64,000 nucleotides of DNA from CAVPJC01 sp963705155 (GTDB taxonomy: Bacteria > Chloroflexota > Anaerolineae > Anaerolineales > UBA4823), in NCBI GenBank assembly GCA_963705155.1, contig CAVPJC010000014.1, forward strand, positions 1-64,000, read 5' to 3'. The position numbers were made by a program, and so were the translations under genes. Below the pieces are notes generated by a model. It was given only the letters and a program-made list of their open reading frames with translations, had not been told where the DNA came from and did not search any database. Position 1 is the stretch's first letter, and each line of letters opens with the position of its first letter. This document shows, piece after piece, positions 49,068-59,440 of this stretch.

Positions 49068-51669
49068 TCATTCCTGCGGCACCCAGGTGTTGGTGGAGAT
49101 ATTCGCCCCGGACCAAACGTACGACCCGGACCAAACATAACTGCCTGACCAGACGTAGCTGCCTGACCACACATAACCGCCCGACCAGACGTAACCGCCG
49201 CTCCACACATAGCCGCCCGACCAGACATACGAGCCGCTCCAGACATAGCCGCCCGACCAGACATAGCTGCCCGACCAGACATAGCCGTTGGTATCCATCA
49301 GGTAGTAGTTGCCGTTGGCATCCCGGTTGGCATAGCCGCCATAATGCTGGGTGCCAGACAAATCATTGGCGACACTCAAACCCTGGTTGGCGTTCCCGTT
49401 TTGTGTGCTGTTGACCGCCGCATAGGCATCCACCCGCCCGGCTCCCTGTTGGAAAATGCTAAATGCCAGCTTACCGTTGCCATCCAGGGCAGGTTTGGCA
49501 GTCGCCATCAGGCGGTATTTGACCTGATCCGGCGTAAGGTTGGGGTTCTTCGAGAGCATCAGGGCTACAACGCCCGACACCTGGGCAGCACTCATGGAAG
49601 TGCCGCTGAGCTGGAAGTAGTCTTTGTCTAATCGGAACTCAGGGTGCTGTTGACCCAGCCAGCTTTTATCTGACATCACGCCCAGTACATGACCGCCCGG
49701 GCGCTACCAGGTCGGGTTTGACAAAGCCTTCCACAGTTGGGCCAGCGGCTGAAAAAGACGGTACATAGTCATCTGACCACTCCAGGGGGGTGTAGGCATC
49801 GGTGATCGCGCCAACCGTGATCACGTAGGGGTTGTTGCCCGGCACGCCGATACTCATCGGATTCGGGCCGCCGTTGCCAGTCGATGTCACCACCACAATC
49901 CCCGCCTGCCAGGCACGCATCACGGCCTGGTTGAGTGGATCATCCCAGTAATAGGATTGCGGCGGGGCCGAGAGCGAAAGATTGAGCACCCGGATGTTGT
50001 AAGGTATCCTGTTATCAATCGCCCACTGGATGCCGGCGATTACATTGGTGTAGGAGCCAGAACCATCCTCACCCAAAACCTGGATCGGGATGATGGTTGC
50101 GTCGGGTGCGACGCCATAGAATTTACCATTGGCGTTACGCTTGGAGTTTTTGATGATGGAAGCTACAAGCGTGCCATGGCCGTTTTTATCGTGACGGCCA
50201 TCATTTTTACCTTCAATCGCGTTCCAACCCGAGATCAGCCCGGTGTCCTGGTCGTTTGAATTCTTCTTAAGTTCCTTATATGCCTTGACGCCTGTATCCA
50301 GCACTGCAATACCAATCCCGGCGCCCCGGTAGTTCTGCGCCCACACCGGCTCAGCGTTGGTGGCAACAAAAGCTTGAGAGGCGTCTGAACTGTAGAGATC
50401 GCCCACCAACTGAGCGAGGCGCAGGCTGGCCAAATCCACCTCGGCTTTTTCACCGCCGTCAATATGGGAGGCAAAAAAATGCAACCTGAAGGTTGCTGAA
50501 ATCTTCCGGCGCTACCAGCACATCGCTAAGTCAAGGATTGTGTCGATAATCTGGTCGTCTGTGCCGAGGGTATTCAAATCAAACGAAAACCACTTGCGCG
50601 TGGAGTTCTGATAAACACGAACCTGAGCGCGATTGAGGCTCTTCTCTTTGAACACGAAACGCAGGTCGACCAGTCCGGGCAGATTGGCCGGATCGACCAC
50701 CGGAGAAAAGGTGTAATTTTGATATCCTGAGGTGGACAAATCATTCAGCGGGATCGGATCCAGGTTTTCACGGCTGTCGTCCGGGGCTGCCAGGCGGTTG
50801 AGATCGAACGAACTTGTGGTTGTCTCCCAACTGGCCGACGGCTTGTAGTTGGCTAACAGTCTATTGGAGGAATTGTAAAAACCTAGGTTGGCGCAGTCTA
50901 CTTCGGCTTTCTCGCCGCCTTCATTGCGGGACACGTAGAAACGCACCTGCAAGGGGCTGATGTCTTGTGGATTAGCCCGCAGAAAGCTCACATCGATGGT
51001 GGTACTGATAATGGCATCGTTAGTTGCAAGTGTATTAATATTAAATGGGAACCAGGTATTTGTGGAGGCCTGGAATACGCGCAGTTGAGCCTGGTTGAGA
51101 CTTTTCTCTTTGAAGACAAAGCGCAATTTCAACATGGCCGGCAAGCTGGCGGGATTGACCGGCGGGGTGAGGGTATAACTCTGGTAGTTGTTTTCATCCA
51201 GAGCGCCGACCGGGATAGTGTCAAAATTATCCCGAGCGCTGTCGCAGGTGCTAACTTTTACCGGATCCAGGTTGCCCTGTTTGGCTTCGCCGCCGGAGAC
51301 CGGAGTATAAATAACCCCTGGGTCGGCTGAGTCGTTAGCCTGTACAACCGCGTCTGCCCATACGCGCTTCACGCCGGGCATCTGAGATAATGCAGCCTGC
51401 TGTTCTGCGCTGAGGCTGGCCGATACGGCCTGGATCACGCTCAGATCACGCATCACCTGCCCGCCCACACTTTTCACTGCTCTGGCCGCCATGCCTGCAT
51501 CGGCTGCCTGGACGATGAAGCCAGATGGGGTTGCCGCGGATGGCGCTGCAATCGCAGGTGCAGCCTGTAAAGATGCCGGCGCCAGCGCCTGGGCTGCCAG
51601 GAGCAAAACAATCAGGGCGCGCAGTAAAAGTTTGTGTCGCGGGTGGTTGAGTGGGTAATTGTTTGCCAT
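49068..51669 (-). CDS. S8 (subtilisin-like) secreted peptidase 4 with VWSG hexapeptide tail, frameshifted
   Basis: The start at 51669 (MANNYPLNHPRHKLLLRALI) has GAGGTGAGG upstream and gives a signal peptide. The propeptide reads SGFIVQAADAGMAARAVKSV and GGQVMRDLSVIQAVSASLSA. Two copies of the module of about 120 residues follow: LRFVFKEKSLNQAQLRVFQA with SRNEGGEKAEVDCANL, then LRFVFKEKSLNRAQVRVYQN with HIDGGEKAEVDLASLRLAQL. The S8 core has Asp in GIAVLDTGVKAY, His in KNGHGTLVASI, Asn in TSTGNGGPNP and Ser in LSGTSMSAAQVSGVVALML. Frames break near 50505 and 49690. The C-terminus has ten YVWSGx units and ends NISTNTWVPQE, almost identical to peptidase 2. Confidence 0.88.
49104..49283 (-). repeat. 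18-bp tandem repeat encoding ten YVWSGx units (peptidase 4)
   Basis: Ten units of Y-V-W-S-G-(S/G/A) differ from those of peptidase 2 only in the sixth residue of one unit (S instead of A in unit 7). The flanking DNA is also very similar, for example the segment encoding GLSVANDLSG and HYGGYANRDANGNYYLMDTN in both genes. Confidence 0.9.
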
Positions 51670-51813
51670 GCCTCACCTCTCACAGATGAATATTAAAATA
51701 GTTGCAGGTCTCTCACGTTTATCCTAGCAGAAAGGTAGTGGCGCTGGTATGGGTTAATACCCTACCTTTTTCCGGATAAGTGCTTACAATCCTGTAAGAA
51801 TTGGCCTGGCAAT

Positions 51814-51849
51814 TAAAAAGATCGGTTAGCAAATGACTGCTACCCGATC
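51814..51849 (-). terminator. intrinsic terminator of the signalling operon
   Basis: On the minus strand GATCGGGTAGCA-GTCATT-TGCTAACCGATC (one G-A mismatch) is followed by TTTTT. It lies about 22 bases after the stop of the last gene of the operon. Confidence 0.85.
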
Positions 51850-51870
51850 CTTCGCACAAAAACCAGGCTG

Positions 51871-54800
51871 TCAAAAGCATTGATTGAGCATCTGCAAATC
51901 GTAGGCCGCACCCAGACGCTCAAAACCATTGCGGGCCGCCTGCACATGCTCTTGAAGTAAAACAGTATCATTCAGTGTACGCAGCACTTCAGCGCTTAAG
52001 GCGTGGATACACGCGCCTTCGAGCTCATCCGGCGCTTTTTCTAAGGCCAGTTGGGCTGCCTGCAATACTTCCTGCGCCGCAAGCCCCTGCCCTTGCTTTA
52101 ACAAACAGCGAGCAGCGATCCTCAACGCTCCGGCATGCAAGAGTTGGCTGCCTAACTCCTTAGCCATGGCAGATGCCTGGCGCGCCGCTTCCAATGCCTG
52201 TTCAGGCTCACCCTGCGCCAGGTAAAACTCTGCCCGAACACGCTGCAGCTCAGAGAGCACGTCTCGGGTGTTGATCTCGCTCGCCAGACGGAAGCCCTCT
52301 TGCAGCACACTTTCGACTTCGCTTAGCCGGTCTTGAGCGATCAGGCAGCACGCCAGCCCCAGGCAGGAATTGGCTGCAGGGAAATTGATCCGGAAAGGCC
52401 TTGAAATGGCCAGGCTGCTTTGGAAGTAGCTCTCCGCCGTCTCAAATTTGCCTTGATCCAGCGACAAGAAGCCCAGGTTCAGATTGTTAACCGCAACCCC
52501 CTCCACGTCGCCCATTTCCTCGCGCATTTTCAGGCTTTTTGTTGATCGACTCGGAGGCGTCTCTCCATTGCCCGGTAAGGATTTCCAGGATCCCCAGATT
52601 GCTCAGTGTGACCGCTACGCCCCAGGAATAGCCGATTTCCTGCCAGAAGGCCATCGCCAGGCGGGTATGCTTGAGAGCTTGATCCAGATCGCGTTGCCGC
52701 CAGTTAATGCCTCCCAGTAAATTTTCAGCCGCGGCCTGTGCGTTCCGGTCGCCAGCGTGTTTGGCATATTGTAACGATTGGTGTGCAGCCTGCTCAGCTT
52801 GTTCCAGGCGGGATTGGATAAAGTAACTCCAGCCCATTCGGGCAAATATTCGGGCGCCTTCAGCCTCGGCATCAGAATCCTCTGGCTTACCCAAGATTTC
52901 AAGCGCCTGTTCAACGCATATAAGTGACCGATCTGGATCGCCGCCTTTGAATGCCGTATCAGCCTGCAAGCGAAATATCGCCGCTCGCTGGGCATTGCTT
53001 AGCTCTGGTTGGTGAACCATATCCTCGCCTGATACCAATGCTGAAAGGGAAGCTTCAAAGTTGCCAATGAATTGATATACTTGCCCCAATCCGGTAATAA
53101 TGCGCCAGCGCAACTGGATACTCGCATGCAAGACCACTGACAACATTTCTGATGCCGCGCTCGAAATAGCTGACCGCAGCATCGTTCGCATGACGGGCAG
53201 CGGCTCGCTCGCCGGCCAGGATCAGGTACCCGAGCGCTTTTTCATAGCGTTCTGCTTGCCCGTAATGATATGCAAGCTCTTCAGCATGCTCCCAGGCCTG
53301 ACCAGACCATATCACTTCTAGAGTTTCAGCGGTGCGGATGTGTATGATCTTGCGTTGGGCACGCAGCACTGTGTTATAAACGATGGTTTCAATCATAGGG
53401 TGGCTGAATTCCAGATAACCAGATTCATCGGCTGGATTTAGCATGCCGCGGTTCTGTAAAACCAGAAGATCGGCTTCTAGATCAGGCTTTTCGGCTACCC
53501 GGTTCAACAAGTTTTGATGAAAGCGCATGCCCAGTACGGATGCGATCTGAAGCAGGTTGCGCGAGGAAGAAGGCAGTAAATCAACGCGGGCTCTAATCAG
53601 GCTTTCCAGAGATGGAGGCACGGTCAAGGTGTCGATAACGAATTCCTGGTTTACTTCGAGGTGGCCGCGCACAACCTGTAGATAATTCTTCTCAACCAGC
53701 ATTCGCACAAATTCCTCAATAAAATATGGGTTGCCGCCGCTTTGCTGGATGATCAGCATATGTATTGTCTCAGTCAAGGTGGCCGAGGAGAGAAATTCGT
53801 CTAATAATTGGCGGCGTTCATCCAGACTTAGCGCTTGAAGTTGTAAAGTTTCGTGGCTTTCGGGGTGTATACTCCGCAATCGCTGCAATGTTTTTTCTTG
53901 AGTGCTGATTTCTTTCGAGCGTTGGGCGCAAATAAACATCACAGGGCTTGAAACAATCAGGGATGAGATATAGAGCAGTAAGTCGGCGGACATCGAGTTC
54001 GATCCACTGTATGTCATCCAGGATAATAATCAAGGGTTGTTCCTGAGCCAGGCGGCTCACCACACGGTGCAGGGCAACGAATGTCTGTCGCCGTAATTGC
54101 TCTGGTTCAAGGGAGATGATCCGTTCATAGGATTCGATGCTGGGTTGAACTCCGATTAACAACTCTATAAATGGTCGTGTCTCGGCCAGTTCTGCCGGCC
54201 AGGCGCCTAGGTGAAGATTTATTCGCTCGTAGATCTGCTCGAGCGCCAGGTTTGGCTGGATGTCAAACACATGTGAAAGCAGGTCGGAGAACAAGGAAAA
54301 CGCAATGCTGATGGTCCGAGATGTACAGGTACCACGCCAAACGCGAACCCCGAGAGGAGCAACACGTTGTGCAAACTCCCGCATCAAGCGGCTTTTCCCA
54401 ATCCCTACTTCCCCTTCCATCCAGATCATGCCACCTGTTCCAGCCACCAAGGCTTCGCTCATGCGGTGCATTTTTTCCAGCTCAGCCTTCCGGCCGACAA
54501 ATGGAGTCTTTAAACCAATCAGGCCGCGCACGGGCAGGATTTGTTCACGGACGCCACCCAGCTCGTAAACAACGACCTCAGGCAATTGAGCCGATACCGG
54601 GGGTGAGACAGGCGTGTACTCAAATCGAAATGTTGTCGCATTGCGTACCGACTGTGTCACCCAGGTGCGTGCCGGCGTACAGGTTTCAGCCAACCCTTGC
54701 GATTCCAAAAGGGGCTCACCAGCCGCGATGAGTTCATGGGCAGCTTCGGTTTCCAGATAACCAGCCACGATTTTGCCCATGCTAACGCCAAGGCGTATTG

Positions 54801-55221
54801 TTACAGGCAGATAAGTTTGCGAATATAACGTATTATAAAAATTCAACATCTGCATGGCAGTTTCAACAGCACGCTCTGGATCGTTTTCATGGGCGTTAAA
54901 AGCCCCAAAAATTGCGATCAAGAATTCTTTCTGTTGTTGAACGTGCCCGCCATTTTCCTGGATTATTTCAATCAAATTTGGCAAGACAAGTTGGATAGTC
55001 TCAAAAACCAACTCTTCATCAAACTCCTGGCGTGCAGAAATCATAATTGTCAGCACAACTGCTTGATACCATTCCCCCTGTGGCAAACCTAATTGAGCGC
55101 GTACCTGGCTCACATCGCTTTGCATTCTTAAACTGCCGGTTGCACGCTTATACCTGGCGCCTGGCGCCGCCACCTGTGCCCGGGCAATTTGGGCCTGCTT
55201 TAGTTCGTAGCTGGCGCCCAA
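51871..55221 (-). CDS. second cyclase-like/AAA/TPR module of a giant signalling protein, frameshifted
   Basis: The reading starts right after an in-frame TAA (55234-55236) of the gene upstream. LFDDLGASYELKQ continues the TPR helix of that gene without a frame change, so this is probably the second half of one protein. A degenerate nucleotide-cyclase domain comes first (residues about 45-200: YQAVVLTIMISARQEFDEEL, GGHVQQQKEFLIAIFGAFNA, HENDPERAVETAMQML, TIRLGVSMGKIVAGYLETEA). The two metal-binding aspartates are absent. An AAA ATPase follows, with Walker A EGEVGIGKSRLM and Walker B PLIIILDDIQWIE. TPR repeats then run to 51871 (VNNLNLGFLSLDQGKFETAE, SYFQSSLAISRPF; AARNGFERLGAAYDLQML). Frame changes lie near 54000, 53180 and 52520. 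Confidence 0.82.
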
Positions 55222-55233
55222 ATCGTCAAATAG

Positions 55234-58200
55234 TTAAATCGCCTGATCCAATCGGGACTCGGCCTTCGTGGAATAATCGTCCTCCGCCTGCGGTGCTTCG
55301 ACGCTCCAGGCTTTGTATAGGCGGCCTAATTCAACCATGCCGCGCCCCTGTGCAAAGTGATCCTTGCGCTCTACGGACAAATCGAGCATTCGAACCAGAT
55401 CGGCTTCCGCCTGTTCAAAATCTTTCAGGTGCGTACGAATGATGCCCAGGATACGCAGGATTTCAATCTCATTCTCCATCTCGTCCAATGGTGTATTAAG
55501 CTCTTGAGCCCGCAGGGCAGCTTCCAAAGCCATGGAATAATTGCCGTTATGAACTTCTACCAGAGCTTCCAAAATTGTGACCTGTACTCTCAGATCTTCC
55601 GATGCTGAAGTCGAGCTGAGAAGTAGACCGGTGGAATCAAGATAATGGGAAGCTTCTGTAGCTTTACCTTCCATTAATGACAGACGTCCGAGGGCCAGTT
55701 CGGCATGAACCTGGGTTGGCCACATTCCAAGGTGTTCAGAAATCTCCCGGCTGGTCTCGAGCTTTGAGCGCGCACCAGAAAAATCACCCATGGCGATCAA
55801 CACTTCACCCAGATTTTTCAGGTTCGTAGACCGTTCAGGTACATAGCCGCACTCACTTTGCAGACGATCAGCTTGCTCCATGTGTTGAACTGCTTTCTGC
55901 CATTTTTCTGTTGTGAAACATAGTACTCCCAGGTTGGTCTGGGCGATCGCAGTTCCCCAATGGTAGTTCAGGCTACGGTAAATTTCCAGGCTGTGTTCTA
56001 CGCTCTCAATCGCTTCTTGAATTCGGGACCGAGACCAGTAAATTCCGCCAATCGTATTGTAAACAGAAGCCAGGGTAGTCGGATCATCTGATTCCAAAGA
56101 TTGATAATCCAGGAGGACAAGGTCCGCCAGATTGTAAGCTTCATCCAGCCTGGTTATTCGGAAATATACCCAGGCCAGCCGGTCTGCGAGCCGCCTCCAA
56201 TGGAAAGGATATTCATGGCGGGCATCTGTCCCCAATAATCCCATGCCATGAGTTAACATATCTACCGTGTTGTCGAAGTTGCCCTCGCGTGCCCGGATAT
56301 CTCCCAGCTCCCGCAAAGCCGTCACGAGCGTCAATAAACCTTCCCGTTCCTGCTCATTCAGGTTGGCAAGGATTTTCTCCTGTCCTTCGATAACCAGCAT
56401 CAACAGATCTGAGGCTTCGGTGAACTCGCCTGTGAACTTCAAGGCGGTTGCAAGATCCAGTCGTGCATTGTCTACCAATAGAGAACTAACGGACGGGTCA
56501 CCTTGCATCAAATCCAATGACTGGCGAGAGAGAAAGATAACTGCCTCATTTGCAAAGTTTCGAACTGCTTTTTTGGTGGCTAACAGCAGGTATGCGACAG
56601 CTTTCTTTGGCTCGTTGCTGAGCGAGAAATGGTGCGCCAGGGCCTCCAGTCGCTCACCGGGGAGCCAATGTTCTCCACCTTCGATGCATTCTGCAATTCG
56701 TGAGTGAATCCGCTTCAAGGTGCTCTTAAGCATGGTGGCGTAGATCGCGTCCCGTACCATGGGATGTTTGAATATGTATCGAACATCTACTCCATAGTGG
56801 GTATTCGATAAAAAGCCATGGTTAACCAGCTCATTAATCCCTTTGTCAGATCGTCATCTTCTGTGTCGATAACTTCCTGAAACAGGCTGTAACTAAAGGT
56901 GTTACCCAGGACCGCGGCAATTTGCATCATCGTTTGCTGCTGTTTTGGAAGTAAATCATAACGGGCTAGGATGATATCCTGAAGAGTGGCTGGCACCTGG
57001 CTGATTAACTGACTGGCTTGCGAGTTAACATGCCAGCTGCCTCCGTGCTGGACCAATGCGCCATGGTCAATCATCACCCTGACCAGTTCTTCGGTGTAGT
57101 AAGGATTACCGTCAGCACGCTGAATAATTATTGATTTTAGCTGCTCGGCCCTGTAACTGTTATCCTGGATGAGCTGATCGACCAATAAACTCGAATCTTC
57201 TCTGGAAAGAGGTAATAATGATATTTCAACAGGTTTTACAGAACGTTTTTGGATGGCGGCCCGAATCTCTTGGACAAGTTCAAATTGTTCAAAGTTACGT
57301 GCGATAAGAATGATTAGAATAGGAATGTCATCAATCGTCTGGCAGAAGTATTCGAGAAATTGTTGGGAAGCTTCATCAACCCAATGCATGTCATCAAAGA
57401 CAAGCACCAACGGACTTCGATGAGCTTCCTGAATCAGGAGTGACCGCAGGGCTACGTGAGTTTGGCGCTGCAGCATAGATGGATCCAATAGTTTTATGCG
57501 CAGTTCCAACATTGGATCGGACTGCAACACCCCCAATATCTGCAGCAAGTAAGGCAATACCTCATTCATTGCCGGACCTAACATGTCTAGATGTTGGCGA
57601 AGGGCCTTGCGTTGGATATGATCTGGATCTAATTCTGAGATTCCGACCATGGTTCTCAAAATATCCGCAACCACGCGATAGGGTGTAATACGCATATAAG
57701 CTGCGCAGGTGCCCTGGAAGAAACGGATCGGCTGCTCACCAGCGGCATTACGGCACTCAGCGATCAAACGTGTCTTCCCAATACCGGCCTCACCGCTGAC
57801 CAATACAATATGGCTTTTATGGAGGGAACCTATATGGTTAATGGCATTTCTCAACTGCAGAATCTCTTCACTGCGCCCCACAATTGGCACCTGCAGCCCG
57901 GGTAGCCCACGCGCCTGTCCTGGTGCGTGGCGCACATCGATAGGTTGAAAGTATTGGAGAGAACTTGCCGTGACTGATGTCATTTCCGGAGGCATTCTGA
58001 GATACCTGATGATCGGGCGAGTCCTCTGGTAGGTGCTGAAACTGACCAGGACGGCGCTCGGTGGGCACAGCTCTCTCAGTTTTGCGGCCAGGGTGAATGT
58101 GTCGCCGATCACCGTGTACTCCAAATGATTTTGAACATCAAGCTGTCCAGCAAGGATGGTGCCGGTATTAACACCTATGCCGATCTGAAACTCGAATTGA

Positions 58201-58781
58201 AGATGCTCCCACAAGCGCGCTTGAATTTGATTAAAAGCCTTTTGAATTTCGAGGGAGACACGCACTGCCCGTTCTGGATCATTTTCATGGTTCAGTGGGA
58301 CCCCAAACAACGCCATTACGCCGCTACCGGTGAGTTGATCGATGGTCCCCTCGTATTTATAAATAATATCTGCTAGCAAGCGTAAAACCTCACCGATCGC
58401 AATGTAAAGCCTCTCACTATCCAGTTCCTGAGACGCTTGTTTGTAATTCGTAATTTCCACGCAAACAACGGTTACTTCTCTACGCTGGCCAACTATTTCG
58501 GTTGATCTTTGAATGATTTTCGTCGCCAGGTTGGCTGGCATCATTGTGCGTAAACCGGCTAGCAAATTGGTTTGTTGTGAAGAAGCCAATACTTGAGGCC
58601 GCGTATCGTTGGATGCCCTGTCTTTAGTTTGAATCGCCGCACCACATTGACCGCAAAAGCGGTTATTGGCTGGCAGCTCGGCCCCACAGTTAGCGCAACG
58701 CAAATTTAAAGACGCTGCACAGCGCAGGCAGATATGTATCTCTTCGGGATTTTGGAAATTGCAATTTGGACAGGTATTCAT
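55234..58781 (-). CDS. zinc-ribbon/cyclase-like/AAA/TPR signalling protein, frameshifted
   Basis: The N-terminus is a double zinc ribbon (CPNCNFQ...CLRC and CANCGAE...CGQCG; eight Cys in CxxC pairs). The cyclase-homology domain (about 80-240) reads REVTVVCVEITNYKQASQEL, YEGTIDQLTGSGVMALFGVP, HENDPERAVRVSLEIQ and QIGIGVNTGTILAGQL. Glu replaces the usual first metal Asp (CVEIT), and Ser replaces the Asp of the GDG motif (TGSG), so cyclase activity is doubtful. The AAA ATPase has Walker A SGEAGIGKTRLI and Walker B VLVFDDMHWVDEAS. One missing base near 56830 separates it from the TPR half (NELVNHGFLSNTHYGVDVRY is restored). At least eight TPRs follow, ending SRLDQAI-TAA. It lies 5 bases after the response regulator and is surely co-transcribed. 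Confidence 0.87.
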
Positions 58782-58786
58782 ATTAC

Positions 58787-59440
58787 TTATGTATCAAGAA
58801 AAGCCACACCATGACGAATTGCTTCACGGATCAGGCTGGCAACATCCTGAAACCCCAATTTCTCCATCAAATTAGCGCGATGTTTTTCAACCGTTTTGAT
58901 ACTGATTTTCAGCTGTTGTGCAATGGCTGCGTTGGTAAATCCCTGTGTAATCAATTGGCAAACTTCGCTCTCCCTTGCTGTCAGGCGATCAAATAGATCG
59001 CCGGGTTCATCCTCCCATTCGAGACCCGTTAAATTGAACGAATTCAGGCCCAATAGTTCTGGACTTAGATACACCTGCCGTAAACTTGCAGAGTGAATAG
59101 CTTCGATCAAATCATCACTAATCGATTTCTTAAGCAAATAACCGCGCGCCCCATTTTGGAAGGCCTTTTTTACCAGCGACTCATCAGAGTACATGGATAG
59201 AATAAGAACCTGGGTGTGGAGACCTGCCTCCTTCACACGCCTGGTAACCTCAATTCCATTGAGTAGAGGCATGTTGATATCCAGTACCAAAACATCTGGT
59301 TGTGTTTCCTGAACGAGTTTCACAGCTTGCTGCCCATCATACGCTTCTCCGATCACCTGTATATCTGACTGGCGCTCAAGCAAAGCCCGAATCCCCTGGC
59401 GGACGAGGTGGTGATCGTCTGCAACCAATACATGGATCAT
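58787..59440 (-). CDS. NarL/FixJ-family response regulator
   Basis: This intact 217-residue protein has a receiver domain MIHVLVADDHHLVRQGIRAL with phospho-acceptor Asp54 (VLVLDINMP), Ser/Thr in ILILSMYSDE and Lys in GYLLKKSISDD. The LuxR-type DNA-binding domain is LTARESEVCQLITQGFTNAA with the recognition helix QQLKISIKTVEKHRANLMEK. A linker insert (SLRQVYLSPELLGLNSFNLT) separates them. The start overlaps the kinase stop upstream as ATGA, so the kinase at 59437-60576 is its likely partner. It regulates transcription of unknown targets. Confidence 0.95.
   Translation of the reverse strand: MIHVLVADDHHLVRQGIRALLERQSDIQVIGEAYDGQQAVKLVQETQPDVLVLDINMPLLNGIEVTRRVKEAGLHTQVLILSMYSDESLVKKAFQNGARGYLLKKSISDDLIEAIHSASLRQVYLSPELLGLNSFNLTGLEWEDEPGDLFDRLTARESEVCQLITQGFTNAAIAQQLKISIKTVEKHRANLMEKLGFQDVASLIREAIRHGVAFLDT

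Noticed and set aside
51720..51780. Second hairpin (AAGGTAG ... CTACCTT) as a terminator
   Set aside because: Its T-run is on the plus strand, where no gene ends. The hairpin at 51820-51849 fits the operon end much better.
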